This document shows positions 1 to 9,115 of a stretch of DNA of 64,000 nt, one piece after another. Made by a program: the position numbers and the translations under genes. A model generated the notes under the pieces. That model saw only the letters and a list, made by a program, of their open reading frames with translations. It was not told the DNA's origin and did not search any database. Positions within the stretch are counted from its first letter, which is position 1; each line of letters starts with the position of its first letter. The stretch is from DASUPK01 sp963736305 (GTDB lineage Bacteria; Actinomycetota; Thermoleophilia; Solirubrobacterales; 70-9). The stretch spans positions 248,001 through 312,000 of the forward strand of contig CAVTOD010000005.1 of assembly GCA_963736305.1 (NCBI GenBank), given 5' to 3'.

Positions 1-356
1 TCTCTGAGGGTCGGGCCGATCGTCAGGGCATCGCGGACCATCGCCCAGCCGGTCGGGGTGTGCCAGGTCGTATTCAGGATGTTCGTGCCGGGCTCGTAGA
101 TCCGGCCGCCGGGGACGTTGATCCCGAAGGGCCCGAAGCGGAAGGAACCGGCTTCGCGATCGAGGAGCGTCCCAAAGATGCTGGGCGAGTCGAAGCGCGG
201 GACGCAGAGCCAGTCGATCGCGCCATCGGGAGCCACCAGGGCGCCGGTGTGGCAGTTGGAGAGGAATGCGTAGTCGGCGATCGGCGGAAACGGCGACGGC
301 ATCGCCGCGCTCTGCGGCATCTTCTCCTTCTTCCCCTTCGTCTTCGGCGGAGTCAC
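1..356 (-). CDS. GH15-family glucoamylase/trehalase-like protein, N-terminal part (runs off the left edge)
   Basis: Only the first ~118 residues are present. They read as the N-terminus of the GH15 group that hydrolyses alpha-glucosides such as trehalose or maltodextrins: IADYAFLSNCHTGALVAPDG, then IDWLCVPRFDSPSIFGTLLD and GSFRFGPFG. The GTG at 356 overlaps the zwf-paralog stop by 4 nt (GTGA), so the two genes are probably translationally coupled. An in-frame ATG at 320, preceded by AAGGAG, is the alternative start. The family assignment comes from remembered motifs. The catalytic glutamates lie outside the window, so activity and substrate cannot be judged. Confidence 0.8.
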   Translation of the reverse strand, partial: MTPPKTKGKKEKMPQSAAMPSPFPPIADYAFLSNCHTGALVAPDGAIDWLCVPRFDSPSIFGTLLDREAGSFRFGPFGINVPGGRIYEPGTNILNTTWHTPTGWAMVRDALTIGPTLR

Positions 357-1843
357 GAGCCGGTCCAGGGGTCGCGCCAGCCGCCGAACTCCTTGACCAG
401 CCGGTCGGCGGCCTTCGGTCCCCAGGTGCCGGGCTTGTACGGCTGGATCCTCGGCGGCTTCTCGAGCAGTGGAGCGCAGATGCGCCATGTCTCCTCGATG
501 TTGTCCTGGCGTGTGAAGCGCGTGCTGTTGCCGATCAACGCGGCCTGCAGGAGCACCTCGTACGGCGTCGGGCCCTCGCCGCCCTGCTCGGCGAACTCCA
601 TATCGAGATTGATCTGCTCAGGGGTCGCGGAGTCACTTCGCTGGGCGTCGACAAGCAGCCGGACGCCCGTTGTCGGGTGGAGCCTCACCACCAGCTCGTC
701 AGGCGCCGGCCGCTGCCTGTCCCTTGTCCCATAGCCGAGTCGCGGCGGCTCTTTGAAGACGAGGCGCAGCTCCCACTGGGTCAACGGCATGAGCTTCCCG
801 GTGCGGATGAAGAAGGGGACGCCGCTCCAGCGCCAGTTGTCGATCTCGAAGCGCATCGCCGCGAATGTCTCGGTGCTCGAGTCCTTGGCCACCCCTTTGA
901 TCTTGCGATAGCCCTCGTACTGCCCTCGCACGTATTGCTTCGGATCGCCCTTGGGCATCGCCGAGAAGACCGCGAACATTGCGTCCTTCAGCGACCGCGC
1001 GTCCCGGCTGGCGGGCTGCTCCATCGCACAGGCCGCCACGATCTGCATCAGGTGGTTGACGACGACGTCGCGGACGGCGCCGACCGGGTCGTAGAAGCTG
1101 CCGCGATCCGAGACGCCGAAGTCCTCGGCCATCGTGATCTGCACGCAGTCGATGCTGTTGCGGTTCCAGACGGGCTCGAAGATCGCGTTGGCGAAGCGGA
1201 GGAAGAGGATTTCCGCCAGCCCCATCAGGCCGAGAAAGTGGTCGATCCGGTATAGCTGGTCCTCGCGGATGTACTGGTGAATCTCGTCAGCCAGCTCGCG
1301 CGCCGATTCCAGGTCGTGCCCGAACGGCTTCTCCACCACGACCCGCGCGTTCTCCGTCAGGCCGGCGTCGTGTAGTCCTCCGATCGTCATCCCGAAGAGG
1401 GATGGAGGAATCTCCAGATAGAAGACCGGGGTCCGCGCACCCTTGATCTGCGCGGCGACACGCCCGTAGGTGTCAGGTTCGGAGAAATCGCCCTGCACGT
1501 AGGAGAACCGCTTCGCGAGCCGGCTGAAGACCTTCGGGTCGAGCTTCTCCCCACAGTCGATGATCGCCTTCCTGGCGTGGTCCCGGAGGTCCTTGGCGGA
1601 CCAGTCGTCGAACGCCACCCCGACGATCGGGCAGTCCAGCAGCCCGCGGGCCTCGAGGCGGTAGAGCGAGTGGAACGTCATCACCTTCGCGAGATCGCCG
1701 GTGATGCCGAAGATCACGAAGACGTCCGCGGGCCGCGGCCCGGCCGGCGCGGACCTCTTCCGCGCTTTCTTGCGTGATTGTCCTTTCGCGACTGCCACGT
1801 TCGAGGCTTCCGTTCCCGCGGTCGTCGATCCTCCTCCTGTCAA
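353..1843 (-). CDS. zwf: glucose-6-phosphate dehydrogenase paralog with an altered substrate-binding motif
   Basis: A full-length G6PDH-family protein of about 496 aa. It has the Rossmann motif FVIFGITGDLAK, the VEKPFGHD block, RGSFYDPVGAVRD and the catalytic-His region VVNHLMQI. The normally invariant RIDHxLGKE motif reads RIDHFLGLMG here, so the Lys that contacts glucose 6-phosphate (Lys205 in the human enzyme) is replaced by Leu and the Glu by Met. The gene at 19476-20927 keeps the canonical motif, so this copy may be a low-activity, altered-substrate or regulatory paralog. The start is uncertain: TTG at 1843 has no upstream Shine-Dalgarno (a GGAGGAGG lies just inside), and GTG at 1798 would give about 481 aa. 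It is coupled to the downstream GH15 gene. Confidence 0.85.
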   Translation of the reverse strand: MTGGGSTTAGTEASNVAVAKGQSRKKARKRSAPAGPRPADVFVIFGITGDLAKVMTFHSLYRLEARGLLDCPIVGVAFDDWSAKDLRDHARKAIIDCGEKLDPKVFSRLAKRFSYVQGDFSEPDTYGRVAAQIKGARTPVFYLEIPPSLFGMTIGGLHDAGLTENARVVVEKPFGHDLESARELADEIHQYIREDQLYRIDHFLGLMGLAEILFLRFANAIFEPVWNRNSIDCVQITMAEDFGVSDRGSFYDPVGAVRDVVVNHLMQIVAACAMEQPASRDARSLKDAMFAVFSAMPKGDPKQYVRGQYEGYRKIKGVAKDSSTETFAAMRFEIDNWRWSGVPFFIRTGKLMPLTQWELRLVFKEPPRLGYGTRDRQRPAPDELVVRLHPTTGVRLLVDAQRSDSATPEQINLDMEFAEQGGEGPTPYEVLLQAALIGNSTRFTRQDNIEETWRICAPLLEKPPRIQPYKPGTWGPKAADRLVKEFGGWRDPWTGS

Positions 1844-1884
1844 GCTTCTATCGCATCACCCGCTTGATGTGAAGGTCCAAGTTG

Positions 1885-2055
1885 TTAACCAGGCGACTTG
1901 CTGGCGAGGTGAAAGCGGTTGCAGAAGTCGCAGCGGTAGTAGGTCATCCCCAGCCGCTCGGCCTCGGCACGCGCGACCGATTCGCTCTCATAGGCGGTCT
2001 TGGGCTTGCCGTCGGCCCGGAAATGACTGGGAACGATGCGCCGTGCCGCCATCAT
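1885..2055 (-). CDS. small zinc-ribbon-like protein (56 aa)
   Basis: A short frame of 56 codons starting MMAARRIVPS and ending in TAA. It contains KTAYESESVARAEAERLG followed by YYRCDFCNRFHLAS. The CxxC plus His pattern resembles small one-knuckle proteins seen in phage and bacterial genomes (CPxCxxWH type), which probably bind one metal ion. It is divergent from the PspC gene, with 85 nt between them. Either of the two tandem ATGs at the 5' end could initiate. No function can be assigned. Support comes from codon usage, the Cys/His motif and the fit in the gap. Confidence 0.6.
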   Translation of the reverse strand: MMAARRIVPSHFRADGKPKTAYESESVARAEAERLGMTYYRCDFCNRFHLASKSPG

Positions 2056-2140
2056 TCGAGCGTAGCGAGAGGGTGCGCTAGGGGTGCTTTAAGGGTCATT
2101 CCCGATAGACGCGAGCCCCTCCAGGCGTCAAGGTCGCGGC

Positions 2141-3133
2141 ATGACAAACAAAGACAAGAACGAAAAGACAAAGACAACCAAGACCAAGCAGGTCGAGAAG
2201 GACACGGTCGGCCCGCAGCGTCCGCTGCTCCGGTCCCGAAACGACCGGATGCTCTGGGGCGTCGCGGGCGGCCTCGCCGACCACGTCGGGTTCAGCGCGA
2301 CGCTGGTTCGGGCCGCGTTCGTGATCATCACCCTGTTCGGCGGCGCCGGGCTGCTCGCCTATCTGGTGCTGGCGGTTGCCCTGCCGGAAGACGACGGGAC
2401 CGGCCAGCCGGTGGACGAGAGCGTCTGGGCGCGGCTCGGCAAGGTCGTAGTCGTCTGCATCCTGGTCGCGGTCGCCCTCGGAATGGCGGCGGGGTTGGCG
2501 CTGGTCAGTGCCTGGGCCACCGCAACGGGCCATGGGACGGTCGTCGCAGCGGTCGTGATCGCGCTCGGCGTGGCCCTCGTGGCCGCGGCATTCGCGACCG
2601 ACGTCCGGCGACGGATCGCCCCTCCGCTGCTCATCCTCGCGCTGGTGCTGGGCATCCCGGCCGGCGCCATTGCCGCCGCGGACATCAAGTTCGACAACTC
2701 GGTCGGCGAGAGGACCTATACGCCGACCGTGGCGGCGGACATTCCCGCCGACGGGTACAAGCTCGGCACGGGCCAGCTCGTGGTGGACCTCCGCCAGCTG
2801 CCCTGGAAGCCCGGCCAGACGATCGCAGCGTCGGCCCACCTCGGCCTCGGCCAGATGATCGTCTCTGTCCCCTCCAACGTCTGCGTGGTGGCACACGCCA
2901 CGGGCAAGGCGGGTGAGCTGGTGGTCGCGGGCGACGTCAGTCACGGAATCGACCCCGATGTGGATCAGGGGAGCCCAACCAGCAACGCCCCCCGGCTGGA
3001 TCTCGATGCGGACATTCAGCTCGGGCAGATGGTCGTCACCGACCAGGCTCCGGATCGGATCGATTCGCACGGCGCGGACTACGACCATCACAAGCAAGAA
3101 GCCGACGCGCAAAGGCGGGTATGCGGTAGGTGA
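2141..3133 (+). CDS. PspC-domain membrane protein, LiaF-like C-terminus
   Basis: About 330 aa. A lysine/threonine-rich cytoplasmic N-terminus (~1-30) precedes a PspC domain (~31-85: RMLWGVAGGLADHVG, then a hydrophobic helix ending VLAVALPEDD). Further membrane segments span roughly residues 100-190. The C-terminus (~200-300) has repeated beta-strand patterns (LGLGQMIVSVPSNV, DADIQLGQMVVTD) like LiaF/DUF2154 cell-envelope stress proteins. It overlaps the histidine-kinase start by 4 nt (GTGA), giving a PspC/LiaF - sensor kinase - LuxR regulator operon. In the Lia family the membrane protein inhibits the kinase until the envelope is damaged; that role here is inferred. Confidence 0.85.
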   Translation: MTNKDKNEKTKTTKTKQVEKDTVGPQRPLLRSRNDRMLWGVAGGLADHVGFSATLVRAAFVIITLFGGAGLLAYLVLAVALPEDDGTGQPVDESVWARLGKVVVVCILVAVALGMAAGLALVSAWATATGHGTVVAAVVIALGVALVAAAFATDVRRRIAPPLLILALVLGIPAGAIAAADIKFDNSVGERTYTPTVAADIPADGYKLGTGQLVVDLRQLPWKPGQTIAASAHLGLGQMIVSVPSNVCVVAHATGKAGELVVAGDVSHGIDPDVDQGSPTSNAPRLDLDADIQLGQMVVTDQAPDRIDSHGADYDHHKQEADAQRRVCGR

Positions 3134-4131
3134 CTAAGCCAGATCCGGGGACGCTGGGGACCGGGACAGCCGTCCTGGTCCTCGGCGCGTTCCTCCTCCT
3201 CCAGGCGAATGGCACCCTCGAGCTGACCGCGGGCGAATCCCTCGCCGGCCTGGGCGGCTGCATCGTGATCGTCCTGATCGCGAGCTCCTTTGCCCGGCGG
3301 CGATCGCTCCGGGGGGCCGAGCCGGACGATCAGGACCTGGCTTCGGCGGCTCTGGGCCGGGAGGCGAGCCGCGTTTCCAAGATCGGGTTCGCGGTGGGAA
3401 TCCTTCTCGGCGCCGCCCTCCTCTTCCTCTGGGCGAACGGAGCACTCGAGGCGGCGGGACGGGTGGCGCTGGCGGCCCTCGTCGTGACGATCGCATTGAT
3501 GCTGATCTCGGCGCCCTTCTGGCTCGCGATGGTGAGGCGGCTCGGCACGGAGCGGGTCGCCCGAGCACGCTCGGAGGAGCGCTCGGAGGTGGCCGCCCAT
3601 CTCCATGACTCCGTGCTCCAGACCCTCGCTCTGATCCAGAAGCGCTCCGACGACCCCGAGCAGGTGGCGAGGCTCGCCCGCCGGCAGGAGCGGGAGCTCC
3701 GCGAGTGGCTGTCCGACGACCAGCCGACGCGGCCGGACGAGCGGCTCGCCGACGCACTGCGAGCCGCCGCGGCCGAGATCGAGGATTCGCATGGTGCGCC
3801 CATCGAGGCGATCGTCGTGGGCGATGCGGCGCTCGACGAGCGGACCGAGGCCCTCGTCGGCGCGGCAAGGGAGGCGCTCACCAACGCCGCCAAGTTCGCC
3901 TCGGAAGGCGGCCCGGTCAGGCTCTACGCGGAGATCGAGAACGGCGACGCGCGAGTCTTCATCGACGACCGCGGTCCCGGCTTCGATCCCGGCGCGATCC
4001 CCGACGACCGCCACGGCGTCCGCGAGTCGATAATCGGGCGCATGAAGCGGCATGGAGGCCGGGCCGAGATCCGCAGCGAGCCCGGCGACGGCACCGAGGT
4101 GGAGCTCCGCATCAAGGGAGCGGGCAGATGA
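3130..4131 (+). CDS. LiaS/NarL-class sensor histidine kinase
   Basis: About 333 aa. Four hydrophobic helices lie in the N-terminal third (residues ~10-35, 35-55, 90-110, 112-135). Then comes a HisKA_3 dimerisation helix with the phospho-accepting His of HLHDSVLQTLALIQ near residue 159, and an HATPase domain: N-box EALTNAAKFAS, G1 FIDDRGPGFDP, and a G2-like GDGTEVEL. The GTG start overlaps the upstream gene by 4 nt, and the TGA overlaps the ATG of the regulator gene. Context and architecture suggest an envelope-stress sensor whose partner is the adjacent, frameshifted LuxR-type regulator. Confidence 0.85.
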   Translation: MTKPDPGTLGTGTAVLVLGAFLLLQANGTLELTAGESLAGLGGCIVIVLIASSFARRRSLRGAEPDDQDLASAALGREASRVSKIGFAVGILLGAALLFLWANGALEAAGRVALAALVVTIALMLISAPFWLAMVRRLGTERVARARSEERSEVAAHLHDSVLQTLALIQKRSDDPEQVARLARRQERELREWLSDDQPTRPDERLADALRAAAAEIEDSHGAPIEAIVVGDAALDERTEALVGAAREALTNAAKFASEGGPVRLYAEIENGDARVFIDDRGPGFDPGAIPDDRHGVRESIIGRMKRHGGRAEIRSEPGDGTEVELRIKGAGR

Positions 4132-4776
4132 GCTCGATGCCCTCGGTCGTGATCGTGGACGACCACGGGATCTTCCGCTCGGGAGTCAAGGCAGAGCTGG
4201 AGGAGAAGGTCGAGGTCCTTGGCGAGGCTGACTCGGTGGAGAGCGCGGTGCGGGCGATCGCCGAGCACGAGCCCGACGTCGCGCTGCTCGACGTCCACAT
4301 GCCGGGCGGCGGCGGCGTCGAGGTGATCGAGCCAGGTCTCGAAGCAGCGCCCGCAGCAGCGCTTCCTGGCGCTCTCGGTCTCGGACGATCCCAAGGACGT
4401 GATCGCGATCGTCCGCGCCGGCGCGCGCGGCTACGTCACCAAGACGATCACCGGGGACGAGCTGGTGGACGCAATGAAGCGAGTCCACGACGGTGACGCG
4501 GTCTTCTCACCTCGGCTCGCCGGCTTCGTGCTCGATGCGTTCGCCGGCGACCTTCCCGCCGAGGAGGTCGATCCCGAGCTCGACCAGCTCACCGCCCGCG
4601 AGCGGGAGGTACTTCGCTACATCGCCCGGGGCTACATGTACAAGGAGATCGCGCTGCGGCTCCACATCTCGGCGAAGACCGTCGAGGCGCACGTCAGCTC
4701 CGTGCTCCGCAAGCTCCAGCTCTCCAACCGCCACGAGCTCAGCCGCTGGGCGGTCAGCCGGCGGCTGGTCGACTAG
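4128..4776 (+). pseudogene. NarL/LuxR-type response regulator, interrupted by a +1 frameshift
   Basis: The first frame gives a receiver domain with the acidic pair VIVDDHG (D11/D12) and phospho-acceptor VALLDVHMPG (D55). Near 4331-4338 (ATCGAGCCAGGTCTCG) the frame shifts. The second frame carries QQRFLALSVSDDPKDV, then GYVTKTITGDEL, a LuxR helix-turn-helix (LTAREREVLRYIARG, EIALRLHISAKTVEAH) and a normal C-terminus. Removing one base restores a standard regulator of about 215 aa. The ATG overlaps the kinase stop (ATGA). The 3' end overlaps the convergent HAD gene by 4 nt. A sequencing or assembly error and a genuine mutation are both possible. If genuine, the kinase has lost its DNA-binding partner. 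Confidence 0.85.
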
Positions 4777-5440
4777 AGCAGCGGCAGGTCCTCGCGGAAT
4801 GACGCGATCGCCGCGTCCGCCCCGGCCTCTCGCAGCTCTTCGACGGTGAACTCCCCGGTGGCGACGCCGACCACTCTGAATCCCGGCGCCGTGGCCGGCC
4901 TCGACGTCGCGCGGGGTGTCGCCGCAGGAGAAGCAGCGGGCGGGGTCGAGGGTGTCGCCGGAGACGAGCTCGGCGCGCTCGAGCGCCGTCTTGGTGAGCT
5001 CGGTGCGGTCGGGCGAGTCCGAGCCGTAGCCGCCGAACGAGAAGAAGCGGTTGAGGTTGGCGCGCTGGAGCTTGATGTGGGCGGCCTCCTCGACGTTGCC
5101 CGTGGTCAGCCCGAGGAGGAGTCCGTCGTCGATCAGCCTCTCGAGGATCTCGACCACGCCGTCGTGCACCTCGAAACCCGGCGAGCCGTCGACCTCCTCG
5201 GGGAGGTGGTCGAGACGGCGGCGCATCACCGCCTCCGCCTCCTCCTCGGTCGGCTCGCGGCCGAGAGCCGCCTTGAAGACGATCCGCCCGACCTCCGGGT
5301 CCGGCACGCCCTTCCCGGTCACGGCCGGGACGTCCACGTCCACGCCGTGCAGCTCCTTGAAGGCGCGCTTCCAGGCCCGGTCGCTGGCGCCACCGGTGCT
5401 GATCAGCGTGCCGTCGATGTCGAACAGCACGGCCTGGGTC

Positions 5441-5448
<8 letters not shown>
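4773..5448 (-). pseudogene. HAD-superfamily phosphatase, frameshifted near its C-terminus
   Basis: The N-terminal frame has HAD motif I (AVLFDIDGTL), the cap region, motif II (LLLGLTTGN) and motif IV (CGDTPRDVEAG). After AGHGAGI the frame shifts around 4879. Deleting one T from GGGATTCAGAG gives AGIRVVGVATG, EFTVEELREAGAD and a stop at 4773, restoring a 224-aa phosphoglycolate-phosphatase-like protein. Without the correction the frame runs antisense into the response regulator gene. The GTG start overlaps the pgi stop by 8 nt, so it belongs to a pgi-led operon. It is the second +1 indel within 550 bp. Confidence 0.8.
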
Positions 5449-7072
<1,624 letters not shown>

Positions 7073-7100
7073 CGGGCGCAGCCTACTGCCCGCTGTGTCA

Positions 7101-7118
7101 TATCCAATTGGATATACT
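7101..7118 (+). promoter_or_regulatory. palindromic operator overlapping the -10 box of the toxin-antitoxin operon
   Basis: TATCCAATTGGATA at 7101-7114 is a perfect 14-bp palindrome in otherwise GC-rich DNA. It overlaps a TATACT -10 box at 7113-7118 that lies 8 nt before the XRE start, so the transcript is probably leaderless. Position and symmetry suggest autorepression by the XRE protein. The site also lies just upstream of pgi on the other strand. Confidence 0.7.
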
Positions 7119-7126
7119 CCCCACAC

Positions 7127-7459
7127 ATGGACTCAGCGACCACGATCCGAGCCGCGCGCCTTCAGGCCGGACTCAGCCAAAACGAGCTGGCGCGCCGCGC
7201 CGGCACGTCCCAGGCGACGGTCTCGGCCTACGAAAGCGGGGCCAAGGAACCCGGCATCTCCACCATGGAGAGGCTGCTCGCGGCCACGGGCCACTGCCTC
7301 GAAGTCCGCGACGCGAGCCCCAGTCGCCGGCCCTCTCGCCGGCAGCTCGAGCATCGCGGTCACGTCCTGGCACAGGTGCTGGAGCTCGCCGAGGCTCTGC
7401 CCGCGCGCCGTCGTGGCGGGCTCAACTTCCCGAGGCTCCCGACCCTCGGCTCTGGATGA
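7127..7459 (+). CDS. XRE-family helix-turn-helix protein, probable antitoxin
   Basis: 110 aa. Residues ~5-58 form an HTH_3 domain (TIRAARLQAGLSQNELARRA, TSQATVSAYESG, GISTMERLLAATG). The C-terminal half is short and basic, probably contacting the partner protein. It overlaps the downstream nucleotidyltransferase by ATGA. A small HTH protein directly before an AbiEii/MNT-like nucleotidyltransferase is the known layout of type II/IV-like toxin-antitoxin modules. It probably binds the 14-bp palindrome at its own start. Antitoxin status is inferred from context. Confidence 0.85.
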   Translation: MDSATTIRAARLQAGLSQNELARRAGTSQATVSAYESGAKEPGISTMERLLAATGHCLEVRDASPSRRPSRRQLEHRGHVLAQVLELAEALPARRRGGLNFPRLPTLGSG

Positions 7460-8025
7460 CGAGCCGCGACCTCACTCTGCCCGAGCGCGTCCTCGCCATC
7501 CATCGGGCTCTGTCGGCAAAGGGGATCGAGCATGCCTTCGGCGGGGCGATCGCGCTCGCCTACTGGACCGAGGAACCACGCGGCACCCGGGACATCGACG
7601 TGAACCTCTTCACGCCCGCGGCCAACCCGCAGCCCGCCCTCGATGCCCTGCCGGAAGGCGTCGCCAGGCCCAGCGGGACGGTAGAGAAGATCGAGCGTGA
7701 CGGACAGATCAGGCTCTGGTGGGACGGGACGCCGGTCGACCTCTTCTTCGACTACGCCCCGATCCATCGGGACGCGGCGCGTGACCGCAGGACCGTCGAT
7801 TTCGAGGGTTCGAAAATCCCGGTGCTCGGTCCCTTGGAGCTTGCTGCATTCAAGGCGATGTTCGGCCGTGGCCGCGACTGGGGCGACCTCGAGGAGATGT
7901 TCGCCGCGGGGGCGTTGTCTGCTGCCGAACTACATGAGGCAATCAGCGCGATGGTAGGCCGCGAGGACGAGCGTCATGCGCGGATCGACGACGCGGCCCG
8001 CCGCGCCGCCGAGCGGGCGAGCTAG
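7456..8025 (+). CDS. nucleotidyltransferase-fold toxin (AbiEii/MNT-like)
   Basis: 189 aa. It contains the minimal nucleotidyltransferase signature: GGAIALAYWTEEPRGTRDID, where the GG pair and DxD bind NTP and metal, with a later acidic residue in PVDLFFDYAP. The middle (VLGPLELAAFKAMFGRGRDW) matches the FKxxxxRxKDxxDL-like helix of this family. The C-terminal helix is rich in Arg, Glu and Ala. The ATG overlaps the XRE stop by 4 nt. Related toxins transfer nucleotides to tRNA or protein; the target here is unknown. The DxD and operon structure argue that it is intact. Confidence 0.8.
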   Translation: MTSRDLTLPERVLAIHRALSAKGIEHAFGGAIALAYWTEEPRGTRDIDVNLFTPAANPQPALDALPEGVARPSGTVEKIERDGQIRLWWDGTPVDLFFDYAPIHRDAARDRRTVDFEGSKIPVLGPLELAAFKAMFGRGRDWGDLEEMFAAGALSAAELHEAISAMVGREDERHARIDDAARRAAERAS

Positions 8026-8038
8026 GCGGCTACCTGTT

Positions 8039-9115
8039 TCAGGCAACCAGGCGCTCGGACTCGGACTTGATCGTCTCGAGCAGCTCGTTCCAGGACTTGA
8101 CGAAGGCATCCGCCCCGTCCGTCTGGAGCTTCAGCCCGAGCGCGTCCGTGTCGATGCCCTGCTCCTGGTGCGCCTGGAAGACCTCGTCGGCGTCGCCACC
8201 GTCGGCCGGCAGCCGATCACCGACCTTGCCGTGGTCGGCAAACGCCTTCAGGGTCTTGTCGGGCATCGTGTTGATCGTGTCGGGTGCGGCGAACGCCTCG
8301 ATGTAGAGCGTGTCCGGCGCCTCCGGGTCCTTGGTCCCGGTGCTCGCGAAGAGCAGGCGTTGCAACCGTGCCCCCTTCTCCGCGAGACCCTTCCAGCGGT
8401 CGGAGTCGAGCATCTCCCGCCAGCCCGCATACGTGGCCTTGCCGACGGCGACGCCGAGGGTGTTCTTGAGCTCGTCGGGAACATCGTCGTGCACGGCGAC
8501 GTCCCAGCGGCTGATGAAGAGCGAGAGCACGGAGGGAACGTCCGGGTCGAGATCCGCCGCGACGCGGCGCTCGATGCCCTTCATATAGGCGTCGGCCGCC
8601 GCCATCGTCTGGTCTGTCGACATCAGCAGCGTGACGTTGATCGGCACGCCGGCGAAGATCGACTCCTCGATCGCCGGGAGCCCCTCGGGCGTGCCGGGGA
8701 TCTTGATGAAGTTGTTGGCCTCGGCCCGGCCGTGCAGGTCGGCCGCCTGCTGGATCGTGGCCTCCGTGTCGTAGGCGAGCTTGGGCGAGACCTCGAGGGA
8801 GACCCAGCCGTCCATCCGGTCGGTCTCCTTGTGGATCGGCGCGAACATCTTCGCCGCGCGCGTCACGTCGGCGAGGGCGAGCTCGAAGAAGATGTCCTCG
8901 GGGTCCATCCCCTTCTCCCGCAGCTCCGTGATCTGCTCGTCGTAGGCCTCTCCGCCGCTGATCGCCTTGTCGAAGATCGTCGGGTTGGAGGTCTGTCCGG
9001 TGATAGAGAGCTCGTCGATGTATCCCTGCTCCGTCCCGTCGTCGAGCATCGTCCGGGTGATGTTGTCGAGCCAGAGGCTCTGTCCCAGATCGTGGAGCTC
9101 CTGCGTGGGCTTCAT
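8039..9115 (-). CDS. tal: transaldolase
   Basis: Transfers a dihydroxyacetone unit between sugar phosphates in the non-oxidative pentose phosphate pathway. 358 aa, typical of the longer actinobacterial/cyanobacterial class. Visible motifs are GQTSNPTIFDKAI, the Schiff-base lysine region FIKIPGTPEGLPAIE, INVTLLMSTDQ, and SLFISRWD with LLFASTGTKDP. The ATG overlaps the tkt stop (ATGA), so tkt and tal form one operon. An upstream extension of the frame to 9358 is antisense to tkt and is rejected. Only 14 nt separate it from the convergent toxin gene. Confidence 0.96.
   Translation of the reverse strand: MKPTQELHDLGQSLWLDNITRTMLDDGTEQGYIDELSITGQTSNPTIFDKAISGGEAYDEQITELREKGMDPEDIFFELALADVTRAAKMFAPIHKETDRMDGWVSLEVSPKLAYDTEATIQQAADLHGRAEANNFIKIPGTPEGLPAIEESIFAGVPINVTLLMSTDQTMAAADAYMKGIERRVAADLDPDVPSVLSLFISRWDVAVHDDVPDELKNTLGVAVGKATYAGWREMLDSDRWKGLAEKGARLQRLLFASTGTKDPEAPDTLYIEAFAAPDTINTMPDKTLKAFADHGKVGDRLPADGGDADEVFQAHQEQGIDTDALGLKLQTDGADAFVKSWNELLETIKSESERLVA

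Noticed and set aside
60..1255. Long plus-strand open frames opposite the GH15 and zwf-paralog genes
   Set aside because: They are antisense shadows caused by high GC; composition is Arg/Ser/Pro-rich with no family motif, while the minus-strand frames carry clear domains.
4325..4340. Programmed ribosomal frameshift in the response regulator
   Set aside because: No slippery heptamer, upstream stop or convincing downstream stem; a simple indel explains the data better.
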